Source: Glossina fuscipes
Lineage: Eukaryota; Arthropoda; Insecta; Diptera; Glossinidae
NCBI RefSeq assembly: GCF_014805625.2
Contig: NW_023998458.1
Location: forward strand, 1,345,480 to 1,409,479
Direction of reading: 5' to 3'
Length of the DNA stretch: 64,000 bases
Translations under genes and position numbers: made by a program
Part shown: piece after piece, positions 1 through 14,225 of the stretch
Layout of the letters: the number at the start of each line of letters is the position of its first letter
How positions within the stretch are numbered: the stretch's first letter is position 1
Notes under the pieces: generated by a model
Database searches by the model: none
What the model was told of the DNA's origin: nothing
Seen by the model: only the letters and a program-made list of their open reading frames with translations

Positions 1-634
1 GCTTCTATCATACCACACCTGTGTACTAAAGTGTGTAAGAGTTGCATGTGCTCAACAAAAAGAATTTCGTCGAAATGTTTGACTTATGAAAAAGTGTTCG
101 AGAAGTCTGAAGGAGATCTTAAATCCCTCCTTCAAAAACCACCTTAAAGTTTTGCTCACTTCAGCTCTGAGCAAGCCTTGCAGGCTAAACAAATGGTAAT
201 TTCTAACGAACCTAGTTTGAGGACGCGAGTCTCCTTTTGCCGAAGATTAAATATATCGTATACATCATCATGAGCTCTACCTCAGAAGATTCAAGCAAGA
301 ACATGAAATTCTTCATAGTTTATCCTAAACGTTGAATGCATAGAAGACTTACAAGCATCACTGCTTCTGTTCAAAAAGCTTTAAAATTTATGTTATCTTA
401 TGCTTAAACACCATAAGAGAAATGTAGTAACTTTGTAACGTGCTTTCATTTTAAGCCCTAGTAATGGATATTCAGAATTCACTGTAAGCCGATTAAATTT
501 CACTTTCTTTTCTTCACTCCACCGCATGCACTCTTTTTTTTATTTTTGCATTATATCTGAAGGTTTACGTAAACTTGCCTTTCAACCTTAATACATTTTT
601 ATTATTTTACCTGTTCCTGCGTTCTTCTTATTTT

Positions 635-672
<38 letters not shown>

Positions 673-772
673 NNNNNNNNNNNNNNNNNNNNNNNNNNNN
701 NNNNNNNNNNNNNNNNNNNNNNNNNNNNNNNNNNNNNNNNNNNNNNNNNNNNNNNNNNNNNNNNNNNNNNNN
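673..772. other. assembly gap of 100 N inside a poly-T tract
   Basis: Exactly 100 N are flanked by long T runs, about 633-671 on the left and 773-814 on the right. One hundred N is a common placeholder for a gap of unknown size. The long phenylalanine-only reading frames across it are artefacts of the homopolymer. Confidence 0.97.
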
Positions 773-816
<44 letters not shown>

Positions 817-2111
817 TTTCCTTAACAATTTGTTGTCAATGTCATATTAAATTGCTGGTAAAGAACCATTTGACTCGTTGCCATATAAAATATAGTAACA
901 ATAACGGTAACAACAGCAACAATAACAACATGGCATTGAATTGATTTGGCCTCGTGCCAAATTAAAGTTTCTATTTCCTTGCGTCCTTAGTAGAACAAGG
1001 ATTAAAAGATATTGTTAAAAAAATGAAAAAAAATAAAAAAATAAAACTGTATAAAGTCAATAAATTTTTGTGTGTTTAGCAAATGGAACAAAAAAAAAAA
1101 ACCGAAAGATTTTTTTTTTAAATAAATAATTGAAAGAAAAAAAAGCAACTAAACAAGAAGACAATTTTTTTATTTTTTTTATTTTTGTTCTTCCAAAAGT
1201 TTTCTTTTACAAGAAACCCAGAAAAGAAGAAACAACTGTAACAGCAAAGGACTTACTTGTGTGTTATGCATAGTAAATAGAGTACACATATAAAGACAAG
1301 TACAGTAATTACTTGTAAAATATTCTTAAAACATATTTAATGTAACATGTACTCAATGCATGTGCATGTAAGGAGAGAGACAGACACAAACATTTGTGTA
1401 ACTATGTAAATAATATTAAGGCGCGTGCTGTGATTTTTTTTTCATTTTTTTTTTTTTTTTTTTTTTGTTATTCGTGTTTACTGAACGTGGTGGAATGATA
1501 AGCACGTGATGATGATGATGAGAACGATGATGATGATGATGATGATGCTGATGGGTGGCGGTGCGTGTGCGTGTGCTTGTGCGTGTAGAAGAGAATAACG
1601 GTGTTGATATCTTAACGATGACAAAGCAAATAATAAAAAAGGGAATGTTTTATGACAAATATTTTAACAACACACAAACAAAACAAAAAATTGTGAAATC
1701 ATAGGGTGAATTTTCTTATGATATTATTATATTCGTAATCCTCTCCAAAAAAAAAGAAAAAAAAAAATAAACTTTAAAAGGCCAAATGCCTATAATAAGG
1801 AAATCTATAGAAATCTTCAAAGTATTTCCGATAAAAAAAAAAAAAAGAAAAAGCAAAACAAAACAAAACAGTCACCCTTAATGTAGATCACAAGAGTGAT
1901 ATAAAAGATGCACACATACGATGAGCGAAAGAGGAGGAAATGGAAAAAAGTAATTTTCCTTATTATGACATTTTAATAGAAAAATTTATTTAATAAACGT
2001 CAGCAAGTTGGTTGGTTAATTATGGAAGGAGAAGACTTTAAGCAAAAACAATTTCTTAAAATATAGATACATTGTTGCTGCAACATTTTTATAACGCATG
2101 AGCAGCATTTC

Positions 2112-2114
<3 letters not shown>

Positions 2115-2150
<36 letters not shown>
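2115..2150. repeat. (CT)n microsatellite
   Basis: An uninterrupted run of about 17 CT units is followed by T-rich sequence. Confidence 0.95.
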
Positions 2151-2153
<3 letters not shown>

Positions 2154-5100
2154 AGTTCTCTTTATAACTCTTTAAAGTGCAGTTTGATTTCAAGCTTCGT
2201 AAATGCTTTTTAAATTGAATTTTTATGGATAATAATTGCGTTGCTAATGTGCCACTTAATTTCTCATTTCCTTTTGACCTCAATGTATGCAGTGTCATCC
2301 CTTAAAATACTTTAAAAATCAATTGCTTTGCTTTTCTTAATGTCTTTTTAATATGTTTTAAGGCAAATTTTTATTTAAAGGGTTGTTCCAATAATTTCCT
2401 TCGTTTTTCTTTTTTTTTTTTCTTAACTTTTTCGTCAACCATTACGACTACGCTGTACTACTCTGCAATAAAATTTATATTAAATTCTCTGGCGATAATT
2501 TTCAAATACACGCTCAGAAAATGGAAAAAAAAAACTTTTAAAATATTTATGGCCTTTGTAAGGTATTTTTCAGTGGATTATAGTTAATTAACTTAACGAC
2601 AGTGTGGTTGGAATGGGTGAAACATTGGCACATTGAGTTCTTTGTGGTTTAAGGGAAAATTTTAATTAACTTTTAAAACTTACGTATGGAAAGTGTGCAT
2701 GATACAGCTAAAGAGGCATTTTGAAGGATAAGAGAAAGTTTGCAAAGTAAGTTAAATGAAAATTTCTCGTTTGCACATGAAAAAAAAAGAAAAGAAAAAC
2801 AACAAATTAAAACAACAAAGCAAATCAATTAGGTTATAACAACTTCTTGACTTTATGCGGCTAAAGTTAAAGACATTTTAATTATTTATTTAATTTACTA
2901 ATCGGATCTTTCATCTCGACTTACAGTTGCATAAGTAATCATAAATACACGCACATGCTTGCGTTAGCCTATGATAACTAAATGCTTCGCTAACCTCTCT
3001 CTTCACTTTCACAAAGTCTGTCCTTTGCAATCATTCATTCAACGGACGATCGCTTTACCCGCATTCGTCACATATTCTTTGCGTCCAAATATAATCTCAT
3101 AGAATACGACATTCATCAATTTCAATGTAAGGAACGAAATTAGTTAGCCGCTAGCAGGCAAGGATGATCTTTGCTAATTAATAACATGTGCACAATGACT
3201 ATATTGAATTCTTATTGATCTTTCTCTCCCGATCACTTTTATTTTGCTACTTCAAAAGCAGATGTTCATCGACTTTTTCTTTCAACTCCAAGATTTCAGT
3301 TATAAAATCTTCATAAAAGAAAGAGAACCATCTACGCCTTCTTTAATTTCAATTTATCCTTTGTCTTACTCGATCCAGGTTAATAGACTTGGCCGGTAGA
3401 CTATCGCACTACTACTACTACTACTACTACTAAACACTATACTACACAGAATACACTAATTCTATTCCGAGAAGAGATAGCATTTTTTTTTTAAATATAT
3501 TCATTCTCATTCCAATTCTCCGATTGCCGGAAATAATTATTCTTAACAATTTTAGCGATAAGCATTGCCCGCATATCTTTAATCTAAATGCGGACAGCGG
3601 AACGTTTGCAAATGTCGTACTTATTCTAGCAATAACTGTATCCCTGTCTGGAGAAAATGACGCTCTCTACATAACTATTTAATTTTCATTTCTTTAAATC
3701 GAGTGCGAAAACATGATGTTCATGGGAAGAGGAACTTCGGAAAAGAAATTAAAAGTTCGATAGAAGAGTCTTATAAAAGACGCTTCTTCCCGGCCCACTT
3801 TGAAACTTCCTATACACGACCGTGATCTTCAGTTTATATGGGAAAAAAGTGATTACCTGGTTAAGGGCGTGGAGCTGCAAGGGAAAATCAACTAAAAATA
3901 ATTCCGCAAAAGCGGAAACTTCGGTCACGCAATTAAGCGTTCGATAGAAATTGTCCTGGAGGATGATACTTCTTTGCTGCCGTCTCTCTGCCCTCTTACT
4001 CGCAAACGTGATTATCAAAATCTATGGACGAAAAATAAATCGACAATCGAACGAGATGAATCTGCTGCAAATTTAGTTGAAAACAATTTTCGATCGATCA
4101 CGAAAGTGGGACAATATCATCTTCTAAATGAATATTATTAAAGTGTTTAAGGATCTAATTGCGCCCTTCTTTCTTTTTCCGCTGTCTTTTCCGCACTCTT
4201 ACCAACGATTCCTTTAGTTGAGAGATAATAAACAAACTAATGGCATAGTTCTGAGGCAAAGTCAGCAAACATGAATGCTCGATTCTTTAGGAAAGACATA
4301 GTCAACAAGGTAGTTCTTCGAGCAAAATTAGCTGAGAAAAGTTTTCGGTGGATGACGAAAATGAAACGATAACGATTGAGATAACGTTAGAAAGGCCCTG
4401 CAGATTGACACTTTTATCATTTCTCTTATCAACTGTTGTCAATTTCACTTCTTAAAACACATAAGTGGTCGGTCAATCAAGAACTCAGATCGAAAACACG
4501 TTTGACTGACGAAGGAAAAGTTTTCCAAAGTCATTCAAAGACATTAATCGAAAACACTTTTGGCTAATGGTGGAAAGGATTTTTGAAGAGTTACTCTTAT
4601 TAGGAGGAGGAGATTGGAAGAGTTTAAACATCACTTTGGTACAAGGGGTAATTGACAGAACAATAAAAAAAAATGAAAACAATATCTCTCATCTCCCTTC
4701 TCCTTCGCCGTTAATCGACCAAGATCGTTACAAAAATTTTCTTAATCAATCCAGTCACTCTTGCTTCTAAGATGAGCTGTCGCGACATTTTTCTATTCAG
4801 TGTTTAGTGCTGTGCAATGTGCGCTGCAAGGAAAGGCAAAAACTAATTGAAAGAATAGCTAGCTTAGTTAGTGACGTTGAAGCTATCAGCGATACATAAC
4901 ACTAGTGATTAATCTCCCAGCCCCACTCATTCGCTTCGCTAATACTTGAAAACCTGTGCCAACCGAACCTAATGGCGGCGATTCCTTTGTAATATCATCA
5001 ACTAATTGCGATTACTTGTCTATTAATTTCAGCAACTAGACGCTGAGTTGTCTCGCCAATTTGTGCTGACATTTAAGTAAAATTTAAACACCCGCTTACA

Positions 5101-5562
5101 CGCGCTTACACTTACGTTTCGTTTTACACTTTCAGCCTATTATTAAATAAATAATGAATTTCTCTTCCTTTTCGCATAGTTAATGTTCATTGAAAGTTTT
5201 TTGCGTTGAAGATGATGTTTAACATTTTGAAAAGCACAAAAATAAATAACAACCTAAACACGTAGAGATTTCTCAATAATGTCCTCATTAAGGACATTAT
5301 TCATCATCCCCTTTATATTCTCGATAACAGTAGGGCAAGCAAGAAAGCAGAAAAGCACAAAAAAAAAGGGAAAAAAATGTTGATGTTATCTAAAAAATTG
5401 AAAAATGAATTGTTATAAAACTTTTATTATCCTTCAGCACACACGCAACATACGTATTGAAGAAATCACCACAATAGCATATCTATAAATGAAAAACCTT
5501 GTTACGGTTAAGCTTTCTTCCCTTTATTTATTTAAGGATTTAATGTTGAATTATGTGCGTGC

Positions 5563-5564
<2 letters not shown>

Positions 5565-5609
<45 letters not shown>
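5565..5609. repeat. (GT)n microsatellite
   Basis: An uninterrupted GT run of about 22 units. Confidence 0.95.
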
Positions 5610-5610
<1 letters not shown>

Positions 5611-8600
5611 ATGCGGGTTTTTGTGAAGCGTAGTCTCTCCTACGGATAAATTTATTTCCTGCTTGTGTTTTTTAAGGATTCAAGTTTTTTTTTTCATTCT
5701 CTTCTTCTTCATACTACTTCTGGTTCTTCAAGTTACTTTTGCTATGTCAGCATAACGAACACATCTTGCTAACCATATATATAGAAGAAGAATCTTTTAT
5801 ACATTTAAACATTTATTGACGTGCACGGAATAATGCACTAACACGCTTGAATATATAGAATCAATACATTGACACAAGAACAACAAACGAAATACTTAGT
5901 ATCCTCAGTAAGAGGGAAAAGAAACTGGAACAACAAAAAGTAAAGAATAACCAGAAAAATGAAACTTATAAATAAAAATTTAGCAAAAGTATACATCATG
6001 TACTCATAGTAGATGAGACAAGTCTAATTTATAATTTTTAACGCATTTGAGGGCGTACTCTTAGCGCTCTGAATCCGTATGTAGTCTTCGTGAACTCTAT
6101 CCGTCCTTTTTAAAAGCCGGTACACTTTTGCTTATCCAAAAACACCAAAAACTTCTCCTAACATCCTGGGAGGAATTTTGAAATATTGCAGAGACAATAT
6201 TGGCGAGGCACGTAACAGTCCATGCACGCATCTTAAGACGATTTCAATAGATTCCATGTTTGGTTCGACTGTTTGCTTTCTCAATTTTTCCCTTGTCTGG
6301 GAACATTTCTCTGGGTAAAGCATAGAATTCTCATTAACATTATTCGCCTCCTTTTATCGCTTGCCTGACTAACCATTACTGGCGTCTGCATGCTAAACCA
6401 TCAACTACCATTGCAAATTACCTTACGGATGCTGGCAATATTATCTCCCACATTTATTTTAATCGGCTACTTTCTTGTTTCCCCTCTTGATCAATGAAAA
6501 GCACTTATGTGAAAAAATTGTTTTGCTTGCTTCAGTCGCCGCAGTTACCTACCATGAGCTCGAATAATTTTGCGAGTTTTTCTTAGAAGCAGCTATGTTC
6601 TTGAGATGCTTCCGCCGACTCTAGCCCCGGCACAGGGAATATACGTAAGAGAACTGAGAAAGCTGAACTGATTTCACGAAACCAATCATTGGCAACACTT
6701 GCGAACGTAGAGTTCCTTTCAATGTAAAGGAAAGTCAATCGCGCTGGCTGTTGCAAGTACATACATGTCCACTAAGGGAGATAAACAAAAAATAAATGGA
6801 AACATATTTTACTATTTCTCTGTATTTGCGTTCAAAATGCAATAAAATTTTATTTTTAATAATTTTTTTTTTTTTAAGGTTTTTTATATTCATTTATTTA
6901 TTTATTATGTGTAGCTGGCAAACGTGATATCTACTTATGTATGCTTGCAAGTGGCAGTGACAGCAGGTGAATTCTTTTAATTCTTTTTTCTCCGTTTTAT
7001 ACTATCTACTCCCCCGTTCTCCATTCCGATTGCATAAGCAAAGCAAAGTGTGTGCGAGTCCTTATATAAAAATGGAATTCATGTCATATAGCAGTAGTAT
7101 AGTATTATATATAGTATTTCTTCCATATATCAGGATTGCGAAGGAATTTCTATATCTTGTGCCGGGGATGGAAATGAAATGACAATTTATCATTTTGCTG
7201 AATAGCATTCGTATACATACTTATAAATACAATTTGTTTTCCTGTTATTGATGTAAATTTATTTAATGGAAGGAATTTTCCTCTTTTTTGAACGTGTGCA
7301 TAAATGCGACAAGAGTTTCATTATTTAAGGATTAAAAATTAAATTTTTTTGCAAAAATTTTTTAAATAACAAAACATCAAAAGGATGCAAATAAATAATA
7401 AAAAAAATATGTATATGCAAATAATTATTATGAAATATTTTGAAAGTATTTCATTAAATGAAATCTTTTTCATTACAATTTTGTTTTCTTGAATAATACT
7501 TACTAGAACCGAAGCACGCGCCAACTGGCACGCCTACCATCGTTGCTATACTCTTATACATTTCCCATATTAATCAATTCACCTTCTGTAGAAATTCAAG
7601 CGTGTCTGTACTTCTGTCCTACAACGTATAGATTGCCATTTTCGGTACACTAATAAGTTTTAATCAAGGAAGACACCCAACTGGAAGTACATTGGATCGG
7701 ATTACTTTGGCTCAAGCTGACAGCAAGAAACACTCTTCAGTATTTTATAATGAAAATTGGTATAGAAAAGTGATTTGACAGAAGAATTTACTATGCTAAC
7801 TTTCGATCACATTGATCTGTTTTTCGGAGCAATTCTCATGAAGACTAACCGCGCAACAACGCGTAATTTTTAGCAACAGCCTTGCCCGATTACATCACTT
7901 GAAATTCTTTGTGCACATCCATGGTTTTCAGCAAAGTGAATTTATATATTCAAGGAAGGTGGTGTGGTGGGGGCAGGAGGAGAGGATGCCGTACTTAAAC
8001 AGAAATTTATGCTTTATTTAATTTTCCCGTTTACTCTGGAAAAGAATTCACCGTGAACGTGCTTCACTTAACTAACGAAACTTACGCGAAACTTAACTAA
8101 GTAAGTTATAGTAAGTTCCAAGGTTAAATTTTTGCAAGACTACGCTTAGTTGAAAGAGAAAACTCTGTGCAGCCATAATTTGCCTGAGAGACATTATTAA
8201 GCCAATTACGAAAGAGATTTAAATCTCGTATTAATTCCTATTAATTGACATAACTGGAAGTATTTGGATTTAACGGGAATTGTTAAATGCTTATTACATG
8301 GGAAGCCTTACATAATGTAATGCATACCTACACCTTGTGAATTATACAGTAAATGTCCTCAATGGCACACCATTTCCAAGGATTCTCTTTACGTTTTAAT
8401 TGAAACTCAAAGCTAAAGTAGAGTAATGATTAAAAATGAGCATCAATCGGCGAGTAATCCATTTTGTAAATTCTATGGCATTTTCTCTCTGAAATTTTTA
8501 CTTTATATAAGAACATACATACATACATACATATAAATACATAAATGTATATATGCACATATATACATATAAAATAAATTGACATAATCCATAAAAATAT

Positions 8601-9329
8601 AAGAGATAAAAATTATTACATATACATATGTATGGTGATGACAAGTACATATAGAAATAGTTATTGAATTTCTATTCAATTAAAACAATTAATTAAGGCA
8701 GATGACAAGCAGTTGTCTACTTCTACACAGGATTATAAAGCTTTCACTCGTATTTATGTTACAAATAGAAAATAAATGGCAAAAGAACTACTAATTGGAC
8801 ATTTTCAAAATGAAAAATATTTGTATAATGAAGTAGGACAGCGCTAATCAACGATCTTGAAATTGCATTCGCTTAAATTTAATTCTTTTAGACTCCAAAA
8901 GCTGCAAGATGTAAGTACAGCAAGTGTGAACTGAATTTGTTAAAATTTAGTGCCTTAAGTTTGAAAATGTCCTTCCCGGAGGCAACTTTATCAAGAAATT
9001 CCTAATGAGCTGTGGAAATTTTCATGGAGAGATTTTGTAAGAATTCTAAACGTTTGGATTCTAATCGCATGTCTTTGAGACGCCGCCTGTTTTGAATGAA
9101 AACGTTTGAACTTTGAAATTTGAAAAATTTCTTGAATTCCTGGCACTTTCCAGGGAGACGTACTTACGTAAAGCAATTGGAACTGTTCTGTACATTTCGC
9201 TCTCTCCCTCTGGTAAAAAAGAAACATTACTTATTCAATGGCCGCGAAAATTGTTATCGTATAGTATCTGAACGATAAGTGAAACACTGTGGATGATAAA
9301 CTGCTCATGTATTTGTATAACCTAAATGA

Positions 9330-9860
9330 CTCGCACAATTTGATTCGAGACCATGCAAGAGCATTGATCATACGAAGCATTTCATCAATTGCTAGAATTT
9401 TTTGATATTTCGCGTAACCTGGTCAATCTTCGTGTAATATGGACCCAAGGTTTATAAGCTTGAAAGTCGTTTCCACCTCTTCGTTATTAATTGATAGAGT
9501 GGTACTTGCATATGTACTTTTCACTCGGCTTACAATCACATGGTTTTACTGACATTTAGGTTTAATCCAAGGCTCTTATTTTTATCATTTACCTTAGTGC
9601 ATGTTTCGACCGTTTCAATAGCTTCTTGGAAGATTGCCGCTAAGTAAGTGTTAAAAAGAAGAAGAGACAAAATGCACCCTTGGCGAACCCATGTGCTTGT
9701 ACTTACATCATTACCAATGATTTCTGTTGTTTGGCCAATGCAGATTTTTGATGAAGCGTCGTATATCTTTCCCGTCAATAATAAGACCTTTCAGGATATC
9801 TATTAATATATCGTGCTGCACTTTGTCAAACACTTTTCTATAATCTGTGCAACATGGAAA
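9330..9860 (-). mobile_element. non-LTR retrotransposon (LINE) reverse transcriptase remnant
   Basis: Read on the minus strand, 9860 to about 9714 encodes a palm-type segment with DYRKVFDKVQHD and IDGKDIRRFIKNLHW, a hallmark of non-LTR reverse transcriptases. The frame then shifts and continues with WVRQGCILSLLLFNTYLAAIFQEAI (positions about 9620-9695, shown as VRQGC...LLFN) and KSLGLNLNVSKT. Further left a weaker match (INNEEVETTFKLINLGSIL) resembles the thumb region. The catalytic YADD block expected between the IFQEAI and GLNLNVS segments is missing, so about 50 residues are deleted. With a frameshift, a deletion and stops it cannot be active. Clade assignment (I/Ingi/Loa-like) is only a guess. 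Confidence 0.82.
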
Positions 9861-11384
9861 AACGGCTTTATGCATTGTGTTACGGGGTCATTTATTTTAC
9901 TACATTTTAACCCTCATTTTAACTTCTTTGGCCCAATGAAAGCCAAGGCTTTGACCAAATTGAATATGATTGCATCTATAATCTCGATCCATATCGTAAA
10001 AGTTAAGGCAGACAGAAAGCACTCCCTAAACCCCATCTTTAGGCTAGTGTGCTTTCCATCTTATATCTCTATAAATAAACTTTAAAGTAATAATTGCCAT
10101 TCGAGAGTTGGGAGCGTAGAAAAACATACTGTATGCTTTACCTATTTGTCTTTAGGTGTCACGTCCCTAAAATTCGTTCTTGTTATTCTTTACATATTAA
10201 AATTGAAAAGTGCTATAAATAACATGTAAAGTTAAACTACTAACACAACTACTTTCTCTCCCTCCCTTCCTCTATCTCTCTTGCTCTTTATGTTCTGGGA
10301 GTTAAATAGAACAACGCATAGCAATAAGTAAAGGTTAACTTTGTAGCATTAAAATATAATAGCAGTAATAACACTTCTAACGTAATTTGGCAACCTTCAA
10401 CCTTTGCAACAAGCTTTTTAAAAACAAAGCATCGCACATATGTATATTTACATGTTTTTGATGTAAAAACATTTACATACGTGCTTTTAAATATTGTAGT
10501 TGTGTGATATTACAAAAAAAAAAAAAAAAAAAAAAAAAAATTAAAAAATAGAATCCACAACATATTTGAAATTAAATGAACCTTTGCTATAACTGCGAAC
10601 AAACTCTACCACACTTGTATGCAGAGTTAAAATTTATTTTTACTTACTTTGTATGCACACAAATATTGTAAAAAAAAAAAAAAAAAAAGAAAGGAAACTC
10701 ACTTAACATACACGCAGCCTGAGGAGTAAGTGCCAAAGCTGTATGTGTGCCTGTGTTTTAATAGTAAATAGAAAGAAAAAAAAATATTCATACACATAAA
10801 ATTTTTAAAAATATTGTTGACGACAATTTAATATACATTTTTTATAGAATTGTTAGATCATCGTAAAAGTCACACAGCAGATCAAATTGAAGTCGCCCTT
10901 AAGCGAGTCGAATTTTCATCCTCGATATAGTCAAAAACTATGAAAAAAAAAAATTATAATGGGCGTAGCAAAGTTTTAAAGGGTCGACCTGAAGCGCGTA
11001 ACCCACTGTAGAAATGTTTGAAAAAGTTATTGTTGGCATGGCAGAGCAAGGATGTATTGTCCAAAAAATTTGATTTTCTAAGCATAGTTACATAACATTA
11101 TACCACCACTTGGAAATTTAAACGCACTTGTCTCGGAACGCTATTCTTAAAAGTCGCAAACGGCTGCCATTCGAATTATTTACAAAGTCCGTAAAACGGA
11201 ACGCAGTAAAAGCACAAGGGTGTCTTTGACAAGCTTTGTTGGTCGTACATTGTTTCTTTTTCATTTGAGTAGACACAAAAACTCAATAGTTTTGAAAGTC
11301 CCCCGTGTTTTGTTACGCCTACGTACATAGCTTAAGTGATTTTCTTCGCAGATATCAATTTGGACAAGTGACACCATCTGCCTC

Positions 11385-11625
11385 AGAGCCCTTAAATGAA
11401 AGATGCATTGCACATCGGCGCTCATCGGCTTTCCAAAACAGAGCGTTATATGGCAATTGATCGAAAAAGTGGTTCGATCTGCACCACTGTCAATAGCTTT
11501 CGTCCTTGGGCCATAATACGTCGGTGTACTAAGTTTTATCAAAATATCTCGAAAATTGCAACCTGTAGGTTGAACGCAAGAAAACAAGGCAGACGGACAG
11601 ACCGACAGACAAGCTAAGATCTATG
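11385..11625 (-). repeat. dispersed repeat family A, reverse copy
   Basis: On the minus strand the order is a TCTGTC/CCGTCTG-rich block, GTTCAACCTACAGGTTGCAA, then 'GAGATATTTTGAT', 'CCAAGGACGAA', 'GCTATTGA' and 'ACCACTTTTTCGATC'. The same order of blocks recurs at least seven more times in the window. The matching open frames on both strands here are products of this repeat and not genes. Confidence 0.8.
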
Positions 11626-13083
11626 CGAAAAATGACTCAGAATTAATCGACACACCTACACACCACTTTCATAACACAAATGATGCAGGGTATGGGAGAG
11701 ACTGCTACAGTAGTCTCCTCCCTTAACTTACAATTGCGAGTTTTTTCTGCAACTTCTTGTGTTGCATAACGTACGCTTAACTCAACGTCTTAGCATAATC
11801 ACTAACTTTAACGTGTCTTGTTAAAGACGGAAGGACGGCAAATCTCTCTAATTAGTGTTGAGTCTATTGCATTTGTAAAGAAGTTTTACGCAAGACCTTT
11901 AGTACACTTAAGATAACATTAACTATCCCAGGTGTAACAAAAGTGAAAAGGTTCAGATGGCATAAGTTCTAAGAAAATTACCATCGGACCAACAGTAAAT
12001 CTACGGTTAAGGCCGTAACTGTTTCTACGTTATATAGCGTCATAAGTTTTCCGACTGCCCAGCATCCACCCCTTATTTGCATATACATAAGAAGAATATT
12101 GCCATAGAATTTCCAAACATTCGGTGTGTACACACGTGTAAACAGAATTATATTGTATGCAAAATAAGTATTTGTATGTGGTTTTGAAAGTATATACGAA
12201 AAGAGAAGCCATACCCACAACTAACTACATAGTAGAAAATTTCAAATCTCTATACTGCGTAAGGGAGTGTATCCAGATTACAGCGGCAAAGCCGGCATAA
12301 TATGTTATAATTAAACAAACCGGTAACTTAATGCTTTCAAATTTCAAATATATTTTACTTTATATTTCGTTACCTACGTTGAAAAAACACATCCTTTACT
12401 CTATTTATGGCGTGATGATGCCAATACCATCCAATATAGATAGAATTTTCGATTTTAAAAAATCTCATATGTTCGATTTGGATTGATTCCCCACCCATGT
12501 TTAAACTATAGTTCCCTTGCTTAATTTATAGATTAATACAGATGCCTAAAAGTCTATTAAGACCAAAGAAGGAAGTTATTAAAGAGAAGGGGAATAAAAG
12601 AACTAACGGTTGCGTTGTCTCAAATAATAATCTCAATATATATAAAAAGCAGCAATTGCAGAGGATGGGATCTTTAGCGGGATTTTAGATTACATCAAAA
12701 AAGTCGCGGAATCTTTTTTAAAGGTTTGGTTAACAACTTACGCGTACATTATCAAAGTGGATCTGTTGAATTGAACAAGGAATGAACGAGCTAAGCAGGC
12801 ATCTTTTCAGCTTTAAATGGCAAAGAAGCAGAGAATTCATCACTTAATCAATTTCGGAATGCATTGACGTTTTTGGTAGAAAAAAAAGTTTTTTATTAAA
12901 GTAGAGTAAGCAAATATTTTTTGTTACACTTCACGAGTAACTCGCAAAATACCCACTTTTTTGATATTGAATACAGGGGCGTTATCGCGATATCGCCATT
13001 GTTACGAGAATGGGAATGTTTACGACAAACATTGCACGGAAAGACATCTGGATGTTCTTAAACTGATTCTGACTGAAAATTTG

Positions 13084-13130
13084 ATGCTGATCAAGAATTG
13101 CTATACTTTGTAGGGTTTCTGATATACTTT
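13084..13130 (+). repeat. dispersed repeat family C fragment
   Basis: The block TGCTGATCAAGAATTGCTAT followed by ACTTTGTAGGGTTTCTGA matches the core of a repeat I recognise from fly genomes (a GATCAAGAAT...ACTTTATGGGGTCGGA-like word order). Only a short fragment is present. Family identity comes from memory of the word order. Confidence 0.5.
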
Positions 13131-14049
13131 GTCGGCTTTCCTCCATGTCCACCCAACCTTCGGTACTGGGTATAATAAAGTGCTGTCAATAAAAGCATTG
13201 AATAGAAATGGAAGATGAAAAACCAGCGAATCCCTCCATATATGTCGATAATTTCCATAATCTTTTGAAATGTCAGCTTTTCCATGATCATGTGCTAATG
13301 GCGGGTGATCTGAAACGGCAAAGCAAAATGTCCTCAAAATACAAAAGTTGACATCTGTCGCTATAAAAATTTCCCTTATTCTACAAAAATATACTTCTTT
13401 TAATTTCTATAAATAAAATCTGATGTTTTTTTTCTTTTTTTTTTTTTCTTCTTCTTTGGCTTAACAAAGGTAGTGACATCGTTACTCTGCTCTTATCTTT
13501 TATGCGCTTGCATGAAAAAGTTAAAGGACTGATGTAATTTTTGTCATACCGGAATAGAAAACTTTATTATTTAACCAAGATATGGCTTGGAAGAGTAATT
13601 TTAATTGCTTTTTATAAAAGGACATATGGTATACACTTTTTTAATAAGAGATATGACTCTATTATGTACTCGGACCAGAAAAAAGGAAACCTGTCTTTGC
13701 CTCGGTCTCAACGCTTACTGCAGTTTCCCACATCCAATCTTCATTCAGCAAAACGAACAAATCTGGTTAAGAGTGCATTTAATAATTTACAGGAATTTTC
13801 TTTTCTTTACAACTGTCAAAAATTAAATTATTTTCTTAGTAAATAGGCTGGTAATTTATGCTCTCCATACTTTTGAATGCCACTTAACATTCCCAATCAG
13901 CTTCAAACTTCGATCCTTCTCGCTTACATTTCCAATAGATTCACTTGCTCTACATTTTTTGTTTTTAAGCCCTGCACCCCTTACGGTAAAAGGGCAATAT
14001 TCAAAAGGACTTGAGATAGACCCATCCAGCAATTTACAATAACTTTCTG

Positions 14050-14225
14050 AATCAATCTAAGTTTTTTTGTCCATCTGTCCGCCTTATGTTCAGCTTACAG
14101 GCTGCAATTTTTGAGATAATTTAATGAAATTTGATACGCTAACGTGCTTGAGTCCAACGGCCAACGCTATGGAAAATGATTCGGATCGCACTTCTCTTTC
14201 GAGCATAGCCCACTATTGTCTTTTT
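14050..14225 (+). repeat. dispersed repeat family A, forward copy
   Basis: Contains GTCCATCTGTCCGCC, then TTCAGCTTACAGGCTGCAAT, TTTTTGAGATAATTT, GAGTCCAACGGCCAACGCTA and ATTCGGATCGCACTTCT, in the same order as the other family A copies. It lies only about 500 bp before the homeobox exon acceptor. Confidence 0.8.

Larger units (their letters stand above)
1..9329. other. 5' non-coding stretch, no gene seen
   Basis: All open frames here are short, start at random and show no recognisable domain. The stretch is AT-rich with poly-A and poly-T runs, a TGATGA-type run near 1509-1550, an ACT run near 3409-3431 and dinucleotide tracts. The following exon carries a strong splice acceptor at 14709, so part or all of this stretch is probably the 5' UTR intron or upstream regulatory DNA of the homeobox gene. 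That is inference; no first exon or core promoter could be pinned down. Confidence 0.55.

Noticed and set aside
575..944. Phenylalanine-rich open frames across the gap
   Set aside because: They consist of poly-T and N and are artefacts of the assembly gap.
10860..11240. Possible Tc1-like transposase remnant (a GRPEAR-type word)
   Set aside because: Only short words match, with stops and no catalytic motif. Evidence is too weak to call.
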